Below, one piece after another: positions 1-9,040 of a stretch of DNA of 55,285 nt. The notes below the pieces were generated by a model. That model was not told the DNA's origin. It was given only the letters and a program-made list of their open reading frames with translations, and did not search any database. The stretch is from a bacterium (lineage in GTDB: Bacteria > Patescibacteriota > Minisyncoccia > Phycocordibacterales > UBA12445). The stretch covers positions 1 to 55,285 of the forward strand of contig JAUSIP010000009.1 of NCBI GenBank assembly GCA_030648005.1. The letters run 5' to 3'. Every line of letters begins with the position of its first letter. The first letter of the stretch is position 1. A program made the position numbers and the translations under genes.

Positions 1-2
1 CC

Positions 3-3000
3 CACCTCGGTGGCTTCGGCGACTTGGCCATGGCCGCTTATCAGAAATATTTCGAGCAGGAGACGGTGGAGGATTATGACTTGGTGGAGATGATTCGCTC
101 GGCGAGTGAGAAGATTACAACAAGGAAAGTTCTTTTAGTTGCCCATTCACAGGGTAATTTTTATGCCAATAGTTTCTACGATACTGTCGTTGGCCCCACT
201 TCGCCATCGGGCTTCGGCGGGGCAAGCGTTCCCGCTGAGTCCATCGGCGTCTATGCCGTCGCTACACCTGCCAGTCGTGTAGCTGGAGGTGGTAAGTGGA
301 TGACGTCCGGTACCGACAAGGTTATTGCCGGAGTTGTGGCTCACACTCCTAATCGCGTTATCATGCCACCAAATACGAATATTAAAATTGCCCCAGGCGA
401 TGACCAGACAGGGCATGGATTCTCTACTACGTATCTCAAATATCGCGGAGCAGAAATAGTTTCCGGTATTCAATCGTCTCTCGATAAGCTGAAGGTTTCG
501 GGCTTGCCTGCCGTAGCCGGAGCGGAGGCCGGGCCTTGCATCGCTCCACCGGCATTGACTATCACCCATCGCCTGCAGGGGGTGGTTCTGGCTACCGCTG
601 ATCCGGTGGCAAATGTCGGTTCTAAGATTGTTGTCGGAACAGTCGGTGCTACTTATACAGTTACCTCTACGCTGGTCCGCACTGCTGACACATTAGCTAG
701 GGCGGTTGCTTCGAATATCGCCGCTGTATTAAATAGTTTTAATAACACTGTCGCAAATCTGCCTAAGGATACCCTCGTTGCCTCTGCGAATCCTACAGCA
801 ACCGCCAAGCTTATCGCCACAGCCAAAACTGCAGAACCTGCTTCGGTGAAAGTTGTTGCCACTCCAAAATTAGAAACGGAGATTCAGACTAATCCCGCTC
901 CCGCCATCGCCTCGGTTGTTATTACATCTAACTTGGCAGTTCAACTTCCAAGTACGACATCATCTGACATTTTGGATGTCCAACCGCTAGAAAGTTCGAA
1001 GACCGACTTCGAACATTATGGAGACGAACTGGCTTATAACCCTGCCTTTGCATCTGTCCCACTTGTTTACGATGCTACACCTATCTCGGAGTCGCATGAG
1101 ATACCGAGTGTGATCGGAGGGGTTAGTGCAAGCAATAATCTGATCACAGAACCGGTTATTATTTATGATCTTACTGCTACCTCGACCTTGCTCAGTACAG
1201 GCACTTCATCGGAAGATTATCTGTCTACAGACACAGCTTCAACTACAGCTACTTCGACTCCGCCCGTGACTCTTGCCCCGCCGAAGCCCGATGGCGAAGT
1301 GGGGTCGACTCCACTTGTGACTCCACCGCCATCTGCACCTTCACCTACGCCTCTCGACCCGGCGACCCTCGCTACCACTCGCCCTGTTGTGATCAATGAG
1401 ATAGCTTGGGGCGGGACATCAAGTAATCCTGAAGATGAATGGATAGAGCTTTACAATCGTTCTTCTGAAGATGTGAATTTGTCCGGCTTCACACTCTATT
1501 CTAAAACAGATCAGAGTCCTTACATAAATCTCTCCGGCATTATTCCTGCACACGACTACTTCTTGATTGAAGCCAAAAATACCGGCGAGACAGATGAAGC
1601 GACGGAGAGTTCGGTCAAGAATATCACCGCCGACCTGTGGACGAGCTTCGGCGCACGTCTCAACAATAGTGGCGAGAACCTCGTGCTTTCTTTTACCTCA
1701 ACTTCGCTCGGTACGAGTGCTACGACCACAATCGACGAGATCCCTTTCTGTTTTAATTGGTGTGGAGTGCCTTCATCCAGAACAACAGAGAGATACGATC
1801 CGGATAGTCCTAGTAGGACAACTTCGGATTGGTCGGCCAACAGCGCTCTTATTGTTAACGGCCAGAACTCCGTCGGTAATCAGATTTTTGGCACACCCCG
1901 CGCAAGAAACAGTATCAACTATTTTATCGCGCGCGGAGTTCAGATCAACACAGACACAACTTTAACTAAAGCCGGTAGTCCTTATCTGGTAGATGGTATT
2001 GCCCAGAGGATCAGTGAAGGAAAAACTTTAACCATCGAGCCCGGAGTTGTCATTAAATTCAGAGGTGCAGCCTGGCTCATGGCTGACGGTAATATTGTAG
2101 CCAATGGCACGAGCGCTGATCCGATCGTATTCACCGCCTTCGCGGATGATACTTATGGCGGAGACTTGGATCGTGTAGTCACAACTCCACTTAAGGGTTC
2201 ATGGTTTGGTGTCGAGCTATCGAATAAAAGTACAGCATCATCTTTCGACCACACTATCTTTCGGTACGGCGGAAACCACGGCTTTGGAGTTTATAAGAAG
2301 GCGATACTTTATGTCGGGCAGACCTCTCCGCCAATCACTAATTCAATCTTCGAATATTCCAAAGCTTACGGACTATACCTTGACGGTTCCAACTCTACGG
2401 TCTCGCACAACAGCTTTAGCGGCAACATTGGAGATCCTTCTTCGGTTGGCTTAAATGTAGTCAACGGTGCGCCAAGTATTTCCAACAATACTTTCACCTC
2501 AAACAATATCGGCCTCTCTGTGGTTGCCGGTAGTGCAACCGTCCTTAATAATAATTTTTCAAGCAACACCACAGCGATGACCGCCTTTGGTCCGGTGGGG
2601 ACGATCTCCGGCAATAGTGGCGCTCCTGGTGATACTATAAATCTTACTGGATCGATCGCTATCTTATCCGCCACCACTACACTTACCAGTAATCCGATGC
2701 CGTATCTAATGCTTGGAACAGTCACTGTTCCCGCCGGTTCAGCACTCGATATAAAGGAAGGGACAGTGATGAAGAATTCCACCGCCGGCGGGGGATCTAT
2801 GTTGAATGTTTTCGGTAGATTAAATATCAATACTTCGACAACGAGCGGAGTCACTTTCATGTCCAATTCCGCCATTCCGACCAAGACCGACTGGTACGGG
2901 ATTATCCTGAATCCCGGCTCGACTTCTTATATCAAGGGTGCGACAATAAGAGATGCAAGAGTTGGTATCAAGTACACAGGATCGGCGATATCGCTCGAAG

Positions 3001-3041
3001 ATGTGAACTTCTTCAACAACACCATCGACAAAAGCCCTTGA
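3..3041 (+). CDS. Secreted lipase-like / lamin-tail domain / beta-helix protein, 5' partial
   Basis: The reading frame is open to the window edge, so the N-terminus is missing; the track start (TTG at 24) is only the first possible start inside the window. Numbering from that codon, a serine-hydrolase-like motif VLLVAHSQGN lies at about residues 36-45. A Ser/Thr/Pro-rich linker follows (about 370-450), then a lamin-tail domain (INEIAWGG, WIELYN) at about 454-575, and a right-handed beta-helix-like stretch from about 637 to the end with repeated asparagine-rich turns. The order suggests an extracellular or surface protein with an alpha/beta-hydrolase-like domain and binding domains; enzymatic activity is not shown. 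Lamin-tail and beta-helix modules are common in Patescibacteria surface proteins. A small membrane-peptide gene follows on the same strand. Confidence 0.8.
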   Translation, partial: HLGGFGDLAMAAYQKYFEQETVEDYDLVEMIRSASEKITTRKVLLVAHSQGNFYANSFYDTVVGPTSPSGFGGASVPAESIGVYAVATPASRVAGGGKWMTSGTDKVIAGVVAHTPNRVIMPPNTNIKIAPGDDQTGHGFSTTYLKYRGAEIVSGIQSSLDKLKVSGLPAVAGAEAGPCIAPPALTITHRLQGVVLATADPVANVGSKIVVGTVGATYTVTSTLVRTADTLARAVASNIAAVLNSFNNTVANLPKDTLVASANPTATAKLIATAKTAEPASVKVVATPKLETEIQTNPAPAIASVVITSNLAVQLPSTTSSDILDVQPLESSKTDFEHYGDELAYNPAFASVPLVYDATPISESHEIPSVIGGVSASNNLITEPVIIYDLTATSTLLSTGTSSEDYLSTDTASTTATSTPPVTLAPPKPDGEVGSTPLVTPPPSAPSPTPLDPATLATTRPVVINEIAWGGTSSNPEDEWIELYNRSSEDVNLSGFTLYSKTDQSPYINLSGIIPAHDYFLIEAKNTGETDEATESSVKNITADLWTSFGARLNNSGENLVLSFTSTSLGTSATTTIDEIPFCFNWCGVPSSRTTERYDPDSPSRTTSDWSANSALIVNGQNSVGNQIFGTPRARNSINYFIARGVQINTDTTLTKAGSPYLVDGIAQRISEGKTLTIEPGVVIKFRGAAWLMADGNIVANGTSADPIVFTAFADDTYGGDLDRVVTTPLKGSWFGVELSNKSTASSFDHTIFRYGGNHGFGVYKKAILYVGQTSPPITNSIFEYSKAYGLYLDGSNSTVSHNSFSGNIGDPSSVGLNVVNGAPSISNNTFTSNNIGLSVVAGSATVLNNNFSSNTTAMTAFGPVGTISGNSGAPGDTINLTGSIAILSATTTLTSNPMPYLMLGTVTVPAGSALDIKEGTVMKNSTAGGGSMLNVFGRLNINTSTTSGVTFMSNSAIPTKTDWYGIILNPGSTSYIKGATIRDARVGIKYTGSAISLEDVNFFNNTIDKSP

Positions 3042-3122
3042 CTTCTCGTTGTTGTGTGATACTCTTTCTGGCGGCGCCAACGAGCATATGCTCATTGATA
3101 ACACGGAAGGAAGCACATCAGT

Positions 3123-3239
3123 ATGATAGAGACGGCATGCTACCTGGTCTTCGGGGCTCTTGCGACGGCGACGTTCTTTCTGCGGATCATCTGGCCTTTC
3201 ATGAAGCATTTTCAGGATCGCAACGATTCGCTCAAGTAA
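3123..3239 (+). CDS. 38-aa single-pass membrane peptide
   Basis: Too short for the ORF track. ATG at 3123 encodes 38 residues with one hydrophobic segment (LVFGALATATFFLRIIW) and a short basic/polar C-terminus ending in SLK. A GGAAGG-type ribosome binding site lies about 12 bases upstream, and a strong terminator starts 7 bases after the stop. The leader contains the palindrome GAGCATATGCTC. A TTGACT that could be a -35 overlaps the stop codon of the upstream gene, so this is probably a separate transcription unit. Codon choice is richer in C/G at third positions than in the ribosomal genes nearby. Function unknown; it resembles the tiny membrane-peptide genes at 29306-29653 in architecture. 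Confidence 0.6.
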   Translation: MIETACYLVFGALATATFFLRIIWPFMKHFQDRNDSLK

Positions 3240-3245
3240 AAAAGT

Positions 3246-3271
3246 GCCCCCCGCTTAGCGGGGGGCTTTTT
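3246..3271. terminator. Bidirectional Rho-independent terminator
   Basis: A perfect 9-bp GC stem (GCCCCCCGC / GCGGGGGGC) with a TTA loop, followed by a T run on the plus strand and by ACTTTTTT when read on the minus strand. It sits between the 38-aa plus-strand gene and the 3' end of the convergent zinc-ribbon gene and can serve both. Confidence 0.9.
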
Positions 3272-3276
3272 CTTAT

Positions 3277-3618
3277 TTAGCTGATGCATTCTCGGCATGC
3301 GATGAAAGTGACATACCTTGTCTTTCTAGGATAACCGGGTTGCCCGCAGATCTCGCAAGTTTTTTTGCTTTCGATTTCCGCTTCTTCGATAAGAGATTTA
3401 ACATTATCTCTGTATCTTTCCGGTACGCCTTTGGTGTAGAAACACAGATCTCCATCTTTTTCTTTAATTTCAATTACTTCGAAACTTTGAATGTCGAGCG
3501 CTTTGAGTTTTTCGCAGAGTGTTCTAACGATCCCAAACCAGCCATCTCCAAGATCAATCGCCTCTGTTTTTATGAATTTGAAATGATCAAAAAGGTATCT
3601 CTTCTTTGTCTCGTTCAT
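3277..3618 (-). CDS. Zinc-ribbon domain hypothetical protein (113 aa)
   Basis: The C-terminus carries a four-cysteine ribbon (CEICGQPG ... ACREC). The N-terminal half includes DLGDGWFGIVRTLCEKL and a predicted strand rich in KEKDG. This layout recurs in a broad family of uncharacterised bacterial and phage-like proteins in which a short alpha/beta region precedes a CxxC ribbon. The start is supported by a strong GGAGGT site about 6 bases upstream. It is convergent with the 38-aa gene and divergent from rpsN. The overlapping frame at 3273-3473 is a shadow. Function unknown. Confidence 0.8.
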   Translation of the reverse strand: MNETKKRYLFDHFKFIKTEAIDLGDGWFGIVRTLCEKLKALDIQSFEVIEIKEKDGDLCFYTKGVPERYRDNVKSLIEEAEIESKKTCEICGQPGYPRKTRYVTFIACRECIS

Positions 3619-3672
3619 TGTGACACCTCCATGTCGATATTATCACATTATAAGGCTTTCTTCCAGTAATGT

Positions 3673-3705
3673 TTGACAACCAATACCTATTTTTGCTAGT
3701 ATAGT
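3673..3705 (+). promoter_or_regulatory. Promoter of the rpsN ribosomal operon
   Basis: TTGACA at 3673-3678 and TAGTAT at 3697-3702 (18-base spacer), with TATAGT as an overlapping alternative ending at 3705. The ATG of rpsN is at 3716, so the predicted transcript has a leader of only about 4-7 bases and no room for a Shine-Dalgarno site. Confidence 0.65.
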
Positions 3706-3715
3706 CGGCACACTT

Positions 3716-3901
3716 ATGGCAAAAAAATCAGTTATAGCAAGATCGAAAAGAACCCCGAAATTTAGCTCTCGGGCCGTTAATAGATGTTTCAGGTGCGGAC
3801 GCAAGCGCGGGTACATGAGAGACTTCGATCTCTGCCGTATCTGCTTTAGGGAATTCGCCAACGATGGCAAGATTCCGGGAGTAAGAAAATCATCATGGTA
3901 A
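3716..3901 (+). CDS. rpsN: Ribosomal protein uS14, zinc type
   Basis: 61 residues, the length of the short zinc-binding form of S14. The four zinc cysteines are visible in [10 protein letters not shown] and [10 protein letters not shown], and the C-terminus [11 protein letters not shown] is typical. It assembles into the head of the 30S subunit. It is the first gene of the plus-strand run that continues through secY and map; the usual upstream L14, L24 and L5 genes are not next to it, so the spc operon has been split here. Its stop codon overlaps the rpsH start. Confidence 0.95.
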   Translation: MAKKSVIARSKRTPKFSSRAVNRCFRCGRKRGYMRDFDLCRICFREFANDGKIPGVRKSSW

Positions 3902-4329
3902 CAGATCCAATTGCAGATTTAATAGCAAGATTAAGAAATGCAGGCCAGGCCGGACATGCTTCAGCTGTTTTGCCTTTTTCTAAAATAAAGTTCGAGATCG
4001 CCAACGCTCTAGTTCGCGCTGGATATTTGAAAGACGTTTCAGTCGTGGAGAAAACATCCGAGTCAGGCAAGAAGACAGCATTTAAATATTTAGACCTAAC
4101 TATATCCTATTCATCTCCTGCAGATAGATCCGGCAAGAAGACTCCGAAGATCGTCGATGCCTGGAGAGTTTCTAAGGTATCAAGAAGGATCTACTCCGGT
4201 ATCAAGAGCCTCAAGCCCGCACGACAGGGGTTCGGTGCGACAATCTTGTCTACCACTAAGGGTATATTGACCGACAAGGAAGCCAGGAAGGCAAAGCTTG
4301 GTGGAGAGGTATTGTTAACAGTTTGGTAA
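3895..4329 (+). CDS. rpsH: Ribosomal protein uS8
   Basis: 144 residues beginning [14 protein letters not shown], the conserved S8 opening, and ending with the [13 protein letters not shown] ... GGEVLLTVW block. The protein binds 16S rRNA helix 21 and nucleates the 30S platform. ATG at 3895 overlaps the end of rpsN by 7 bases, indicating tight coupling. Compared with typical S8 (about 130 aa) there is a modest central insertion ([11 protein letters not shown] and [11 protein letters not shown]). Confidence 0.95.
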   Translation: MVTDPIADLIARLRNAGQAGHASAVLPFSKIKFEIANALVRAGYLKDVSVVEKTSESGKKTAFKYLDLTISYSSPADRSGKKTPKIVDAWRVSKVSRRIYSGIKSLKPARQGFGATILSTTKGILTDKEARKAKLGGEVLLTVW

Positions 4330-4336
4330 AACTATT

Positions 4337-4888
4337 ATGTCTAGAATCGCCAAGAAACCAATACAGCCGGGAGAGAAAGTTAAGGTTACTCTGACACCAG
4401 AGAAAACAGGCTATCTTTTTGGTGTTGTTGGACCGCTCGGCGAGAACTCTAGATATTTTAAGAATGACATAAAGATTGAAGTTGATGCGGAAGGGATCAA
4501 ACTCACTCCGACCAATGAGAATTCACTCGAACAGAAGGCTCTCTGGGGTACATACGCTTCTCATATTAAGAACATGATCGAGGGTGTTACGACAGGTTTC
4601 AAGAAGAATTTGCAGATTGAGGGTATCGGTTACAAGACACAGCTTGCAGGTACTAAGATGACCTGGAACTTAGGCTTCTCTCATCCGATCGACGTCATCG
4701 TACCTGCAGGATTGAAAGTAACAGTAGAAAAGAGTAATGTGTCCATAACAGGTGTTGATAAGGAGGCTGTGGGGCAGTTCGCTGCGCAGATTGTCGCTAT
4801 GAAGCCACCAGAGCCTTATAAGGGCAAGGGTATCAAGTACGAAGGCCAGATCATAAGGATTAAGGAGGGTAAGAAATCTGTTGCATAA
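4337..4888 (+). CDS. rplF: Ribosomal protein uL6
   Basis: 183 residues, normal length. It has the two-domain L6 fold, with MSRIAKKPI at the start and the C-terminal rRNA-binding signature [16 protein letters not shown]. It binds 23S rRNA near the factor-binding site. It starts 7 bases after rpsH with no visible Shine-Dalgarno (AAACTATT before ATG), so translation probably depends on coupling. Confidence 0.95.
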   Translation: MSRIAKKPIQPGEKVKVTLTPEKTGYLFGVVGPLGENSRYFKNDIKIEVDAEGIKLTPTNENSLEQKALWGTYASHIKNMIEGVTTGFKKNLQIEGIGYKTQLAGTKMTWNLGFSHPIDVIVPAGLKVTVEKSNVSITGVDKEAVGQFAAQIVAMKPPEPYKGKGIKYEGQIIRIKEGKKSVA

Positions 4889-4899
4889 ACTATAAGAAA

Positions 4900-5262
4900 A
4901 TGAAACAAGGAAAGTTAACAAAAAGAGAGCAGTTGGAAAGAAGGCACCGAAGGATCAGGGCTAAGGTTTCTGGTACGGCTGATAAGCCGAGACTTTCTGT
5001 ATTCCGATCTAACAAGTTTATCTATGGTCAGATCATAGACGATACTAAGGGCAAGACTATGTTTGCCGTTAGTGACATGTTGCTTAATTCCGGAGCCAAG
5101 AAGACAAAGCTTGAGAAGGCTAAGATTGTTGGTACAATGCTCGGCAAGTTGGCAGTGGACAAGAAGATCGAGAAGGTTGTTTTTGACCGAGGTGGGTTCA
5201 TCTATACAGGCAGGGTGAAGGCATTAGCAGATGGTGCTCGGGAGGCGGGACTAAAATTTTAA
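4900..5262 (+). CDS. rplR: Ribosomal protein uL18
   Basis: 120 residues, standard length, with the [20 protein letters not shown] motif and the C-terminal [25 protein letters not shown] block that binds 5S rRNA. It lies 11 bases after rplF, and the upstream bases (ATAAGAAA) are not a clear ribosome binding site. Confidence 0.95.
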   Translation: MKQGKLTKREQLERRHRRIRAKVSGTADKPRLSVFRSNKFIYGQIIDDTKGKTMFAVSDMLLNSGAKKTKLEKAKIVGTMLGKLAVDKKIEKVVFDRGGFIYTGRVKALADGAREAGLKF

Positions 5263-5270
5263 TATAAAAA

Positions 5271-5897
5271 ATGACTGATATAAATACAAAAGAAGAAACA
5301 GTTCCAGCTACTCCTGTAGTCGTAGCTCCAATCAGTGGTGTTCCGACTGAAGCTAAGAAGACGTTCACACGAAGGCCTATGCCAGCAAGAGGAGGTTTCG
5401 GAGGCGGATTTGGCGGAGGTAGACCTGGTGGAAGGCCGGGAGGCAAGGGTGGCTTCGGCGGCGCTCGAGATGGTATGGAGACAAAGGTGCTTTCTATAAG
5501 GAGAGTTGCTCGAGTCATAGCTGGAGGTAAGAGGTTCACCTTCTCTGTATGTTTGGTACTTGGCGACAAGAAGGGTTCTGTAGGGGTTGGTTTGGCTAAA
5601 GCTGGAGGTACTTCAGAAGCGATAGAGAAGGCGACTCGCGATGCCAAGAAGAATATGGTTAAGATCAACACCACAAAGACGATGTCTATCTTCCATGAGG
5701 CACGAGCTAAATATTGCAGTGGTATCGTTGACTTGAGGCCTGCTCCAGGACGAGGCTTGATCGCAGGTTCAGCACCACGCGTAGTACTCGCTCTCGCTGG
5801 TATCACCGACATTAATGCTAAGATCATTTCCGGTAGCAAGAACAAGATCAACAACGCCCGAGCTACATGGATGGCATTAAAGAGTCTGGCAAAATAA
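5271..5897 (+). CDS. rpsE: Ribosomal protein uS5 with glycine-rich N-terminal extension
   Basis: 208 residues. The S5 core starts near residue 64 (KVLSIRRVARVIAGGKRFTF) and includes the conserved RPAPGRGLIAGSAPRVVLALAGI segment. Before the core there is an extension with a repetitive Gly/Arg/Phe stretch (GGFGGGFGGGRPGGRPGG) that bacterial S5 normally lacks and that resembles RGG-type RNA-binding tails. S5 acts in translational fidelity at the mRNA entry site. It starts 8 bases after rplR without an obvious Shine-Dalgarno. The next gene is rplO directly, with no rpmD (uL30) in between. Confidence 0.95.
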   Translation: MTDINTKEETVPATPVVVAPISGVPTEAKKTFTRRPMPARGGFGGGFGGGRPGGRPGGKGGFGGARDGMETKVLSIRRVARVIAGGKRFTFSVCLVLGDKKGSVGVGLAKAGGTSEAIEKATRDAKKNMVKINTTKTMSIFHEARAKYCSGIVDLRPAPGRGLIAGSAPRVVLALAGITDINAKIISGSKNKINNARATWMALKSLAK

Positions 5898-5905
5898 ATA
5901 ATTTT

Positions 5906-6349
5906 ATGCAGATACACCAAGTAAAAAGACGAAATAAGAATAAAAGCAAGAAGCTTGTCGGCCGAGGTGGTAAGCGCGGTACAACATCCGGTAAGGGTAC
6001 AAAGGGACAGAATTCGAGATCCGGTAGGAAGAAGCGTCCAGAACTTCGTGATATAATAAAGCGTATACCAAAGTTGCGAGGTCGAGGTAAGAATATCTTT
6101 ACCTCTATACAGACGGCGCCGAACACGGTAAATCTTTCTGATCTTGAAGTGTTCGATACAGGATCAATAGTTTCACCAAAGTCACTCTTAAAAAAAGGCT
6201 TAGTCAAGAGAGCTGGAGGTAAACTACCTAAGGTTAAGGTCCTGGGCGCAGGCGAACTGACAAAGAAATTAAAGTTTGAGAATGTTAAGTTCTCAGATGA
6301 TGCTAAGATAAAGGTAGAGAAGTCAGGTAGCGTCATAAAGTTGAAGTAA
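5906..6349 (+). CDS. rplO: Ribosomal protein uL15
   Basis: I place the start at ATG 5906, 13 codons inside the track ORF, because MQIHQVKRRNKNKSKKLVGRGGKRG is the normal L15 N-terminus and the earlier start would overlap rpsE. 147 residues, with the conserved GTTSGKGTKGQNSRSG segment that threads into 23S rRNA. It follows rpsE by 8 bases and precedes secY by 10. Confidence 0.93.
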   Translation: MQIHQVKRRNKNKSKKLVGRGGKRGTTSGKGTKGQNSRSGRKKRPELRDIIKRIPKLRGRGKNIFTSIQTAPNTVNLSDLEVFDTGSIVSPKSLLKKGLVKRAGGKLPKVKVLGAGELTKKLKFENVKFSDDAKIKVEKSGSVIKLK

Positions 6350-6359
6350 TTTTTAACAA

Positions 6360-7634
6360 GTGGAAAATTTTTGGAATAAAATAAGCTTGGTCTGGAATGA
6401 CAAAGAGCTCAGAGGGAGAGTGCTCTTTGTTTTGGCAATGCTCGTGCTCTTCCGGTTTATATCTAACATCCCGATTCCAGGAGTCGATATCCTTCGTCTG
6501 AAGGCGCTTTTTTCAAGTAACCAGTTCTTCGGCCTACTGAATGTTTTCTCCGGTGGTGGACTGAACAACCTGTCTATTATGATGCTTGGAGTCGGGCCAT
6601 ACATAACCTCATCAATCATCATGCAGCTTCTGACTATGATTTTTCCAAGCATGAAGGAGATGTATCAGGAGGAGGGGGAGGCTGGCAGGAGGAAATTCGC
6701 TCAATACTCAAGAATTCTTTCTGTGCCACTGGCCATGCTTCAAGCTTTCGGTTTTCTGGCGCTTCTATCCAAGCAGGGAGTCATCTCCGCATCTCTAGGA
6801 TCGCTAGAGCACGCATCTAATGTTTTTATAATTACCGCCGGCTCGGTGCTTCTGATGTGGATCGGTGAACTTATAAATGAATATGGTATCGGCAACGGAG
6901 TCTCACTCATCATTTTCTCTGGTATAGTATCTCAAATTCCGACTACTCTAAGTCAGATGTATTTCCAGTTTGATGCGACTCAAATCCCGCTTTACCTTGC
7001 CTTCTTGTTTGTGGCGGTAGTTACTATAGCTGCGGTTGTCGTTATCACTGAAGCTGAGAGACCTATTCCTGTCACTTATGCTAAGCGGGTCCGTGGATCT
7101 AAGGTGTACGGCGGAACATCCACTTACATCCCATTGCGCCTTAATCAGGCAGGAGTTATCCCTATAATCTTCGCACTCTCCATCTTGCTTTTTCCTCAGA
7201 TGATTGCCGGATTCTTAGCCAGTGTGGATAATGCGACTGTTGCCAAGATCGCGAGCCTCCTGCTTGCTGCGGTGAGCAATCAGATGGTTTATGGCGGCGC
7301 TTACTTCTTGCTTGTTATACTCTTTACTTACTTCTACACAGCCGTCACTTTCGATCCAGATCAGATGGCGGACAACTTACAGAAGGGCGGAGCATTCATT
7401 CCTGGAGTACGACCCGGACATCCAACTTCAGAATATATCGGCAAGATCATCACAAGGCTGACACTCTTTGGTTCTGTATTCTTAGGATTCATCGCAATTC
7501 TGCCTCTTATTATGACAGCGGTAACGGGTAATCAGTCTCTCGCTATCGGCGGTACAGCATTGCTGATTGTCGTCTCTGTCGTTGTTGAACTCATAAAACA
7601 AGTCGACGCCCAGGTGGCAATGCGAGAGTACTAG
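6360..7634 (+). CDS. secY: Protein translocase subunit SecY
   Basis: 424 residues with ten predicted membrane helices. Hallmarks are IPIPGVDILRLKALF near the N-terminus, LLNVFSGGGLNNLSIMMLGVGPYITSSIIMQLL (plug and TM2) and ITEAERPIPVTYAKRVRG (cytosolic loop). It forms the membrane channel through which SecA (encoded at 15880) drives unfolded proteins. The start is GTG with no Shine-Dalgarno. The spc-type position after L15 is conserved. Confidence 0.96.
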   Translation: MENFWNKISLVWNDKELRGRVLFVLAMLVLFRFISNIPIPGVDILRLKALFSSNQFFGLLNVFSGGGLNNLSIMMLGVGPYITSSIIMQLLTMIFPSMKEMYQEEGEAGRRKFAQYSRILSVPLAMLQAFGFLALLSKQGVISASLGSLEHASNVFIITAGSVLLMWIGELINEYGIGNGVSLIIFSGIVSQIPTTLSQMYFQFDATQIPLYLAFLFVAVVTIAAVVVITEAERPIPVTYAKRVRGSKVYGGTSTYIPLRLNQAGVIPIIFALSILLFPQMIAGFLASVDNATVAKIASLLLAAVSNQMVYGGAYFLLVILFTYFYTAVTFDPDQMADNLQKGGAFIPGVRPGHPTSEYIGKIITRLTLFGSVFLGFIAILPLIMTAVTGNQSLAIGGTALLIVVSVVVELIKQVDAQVAMREY

Positions 7635-7674
7635 GTGTATACTGTTTCTTTAGTAGATAAGTAGAGAAACATAT

Positions 7675-8280
7675 ATGACTAATCCACAAACATTCATCTT
7701 TATAGGCAAATCGGGGTGCGGGAAGGGGACGCAGGCCGCTTTGCTTGCGGAGTATCTGAACAAGAATCATCCCCGCAAAATTTTTAATATAGAAACGGGG
7801 GCAGAATTCAGGAAGTTTATCAACGGCACAACTTATTCTGCGCAAATGGCCAAAGAGATACAGGTCGCCGGCGAGAGACAGCCGGACTTTTTAGCTATAA
7901 ATATGTGGGGCCAGCTTTTTATTAATAGTCTAGAAGAGGGTGAACATATTATTGCTGACGGTTGTCCTCGTTCGAAGCTTGAAGCTATGGTACTCGAAAC
8001 TGCTTTTAGATTTTACAAAAGAGATAAGCCGTTCATTGTCTATCTCGACGTCTCAGTAGATTCAGTGACAGATAGATTATTGAAGAGAGGTAGAGCTGAT
8101 GATCAGACAGAGGTGATCAAGAAGAGGTTAAAGTTTTTCGAAGATGACGTGAGGCCAGCTGTGGACTTCTATGCCGAAAACTTTGGATACAATTTCCTAC
8201 GTATAGACGGAGAGCCAAGTATAGAGGAGATACACGCTGACCTCATCAAGAAGTTGGAGAATGTATGGCAGTCACAATAA
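7675..8280 (+). CDS. adk: Adenylate kinase
   Basis: 201 residues with the P-loop GKSGCGKGTQ at about residues 11-20, the AMP-binding ETGAEFRKF region, the DGCPRSKLEA segment and the LKRGRADDQTEVIKKRL lid/arm region. It interconverts ATP+AMP and 2 ADP. There is a short lid without zinc cysteines. It lies between secY and map as in many spc operons and overlaps map by 16 bases. Confidence 0.93.
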   Translation: MTNPQTFIFIGKSGCGKGTQAALLAEYLNKNHPRKIFNIETGAEFRKFINGTTYSAQMAKEIQVAGERQPDFLAINMWGQLFINSLEEGEHIIADGCPRSKLEAMVLETAFRFYKRDKPFIVYLDVSVDSVTDRLLKRGRADDQTEVIKKRLKFFEDDVRPAVDFYAENFGYNFLRIDGEPSIEEIHADLIKKLENVWQSQ

Positions 8281-9029
8281 AAAATGATAAAGAGATAGAG
8301 ATCTTGCGCGAAGGCGGCAGGCGCTTATCGGTTATTTTGCGGAAGATTGCAAATGAGGTGAAAGCCGGTATGACTAAGATTGAGATCGATAAGATGGCGG
8401 AGGATCTAATTGTTGCCGGCGGAGATCTCCCTGCGTTTAAAAATTACAGACCAGAGGGTGCGGCGGTTGCCTTTCCTGCAGTACTTTGTGTATCTGTTAA
8501 CAATGAGATAGTTCACGGTATACCGAATGGCTATGAACTCCAAGACGGCGACATTGTAGGCTTGGATCTTGGCATAAGACATCAGGGACTATATACAGAC
8601 ATGGCGGTGACTGTACCCATCGGCAAAATCGACAAGGCGGGAGCTAAGCTCCTAGAGGTCACGGATCAGGCACTTGAAGCGGGTATTTCAATGGCCATCG
8701 CCGGTAACTTCACTGGAGATATCGGTTACGCCATAGAGTCTTTCGTTAGGCCATATAAATATGGTATCGTTCAGGAATTATCAGGTCATGGTGTCGGCCA
8801 TAAGATCCACGAAGATCCGTATGTTCCTAACTATGGCAAGCCGGGCACCGGGACGAAGCTTAAGCCGGGGATGGTCATAGCTATCGAGCCGATGATCAAT
8901 GAAGGAGGAGATGCCATAATTTTGGATGACGACGATTTCACATACAAAACCAAAGACGGCTCTCGCAGCGCTCACTTCGAGAAGACAATCTTGATCACAG
9001 AGGGCAAGCCGGAGATATTAACACCTTAA
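8265..9029 (+). CDS. map: Methionine aminopeptidase, type I
   Basis: 254 residues. The metal ligands of the pita-bread fold are visible: DGDIVGLDLGI and YTDMAVTV (two Asp), ELSGHGVGHKIHEDP (His), MVIAIEPMI (Glu) and the C-terminal FEKTILIT (Glu). It removes the initiator Met from nascent proteins. It starts inside the end of adk, so the two are translationally coupled. Confidence 0.95.
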   Translation: MAVTIKNDKEIEILREGGRRLSVILRKIANEVKAGMTKIEIDKMAEDLIVAGGDLPAFKNYRPEGAAVAFPAVLCVSVNNEIVHGIPNGYELQDGDIVGLDLGIRHQGLYTDMAVTVPIGKIDKAGAKLLEVTDQALEAGISMAIAGNFTGDIGYAIESFVRPYKYGIVQELSGHGVGHKIHEDPYVPNYGKPGTGTKLKPGMVIAIEPMINEGGDAIILDDDDFTYKTKDGSRSAHFEKTILITEGKPEILTP

Positions 9030-9040
9030 TTTTATTTTTT

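Noticed and set aside
5198-5920. 240-aa minus-strand ORF opposite rpsE
   Set aside because: Antisense shadow of L18/S5/L15; its Pro-rich sequence mirrors the Gly-rich S5 extension.
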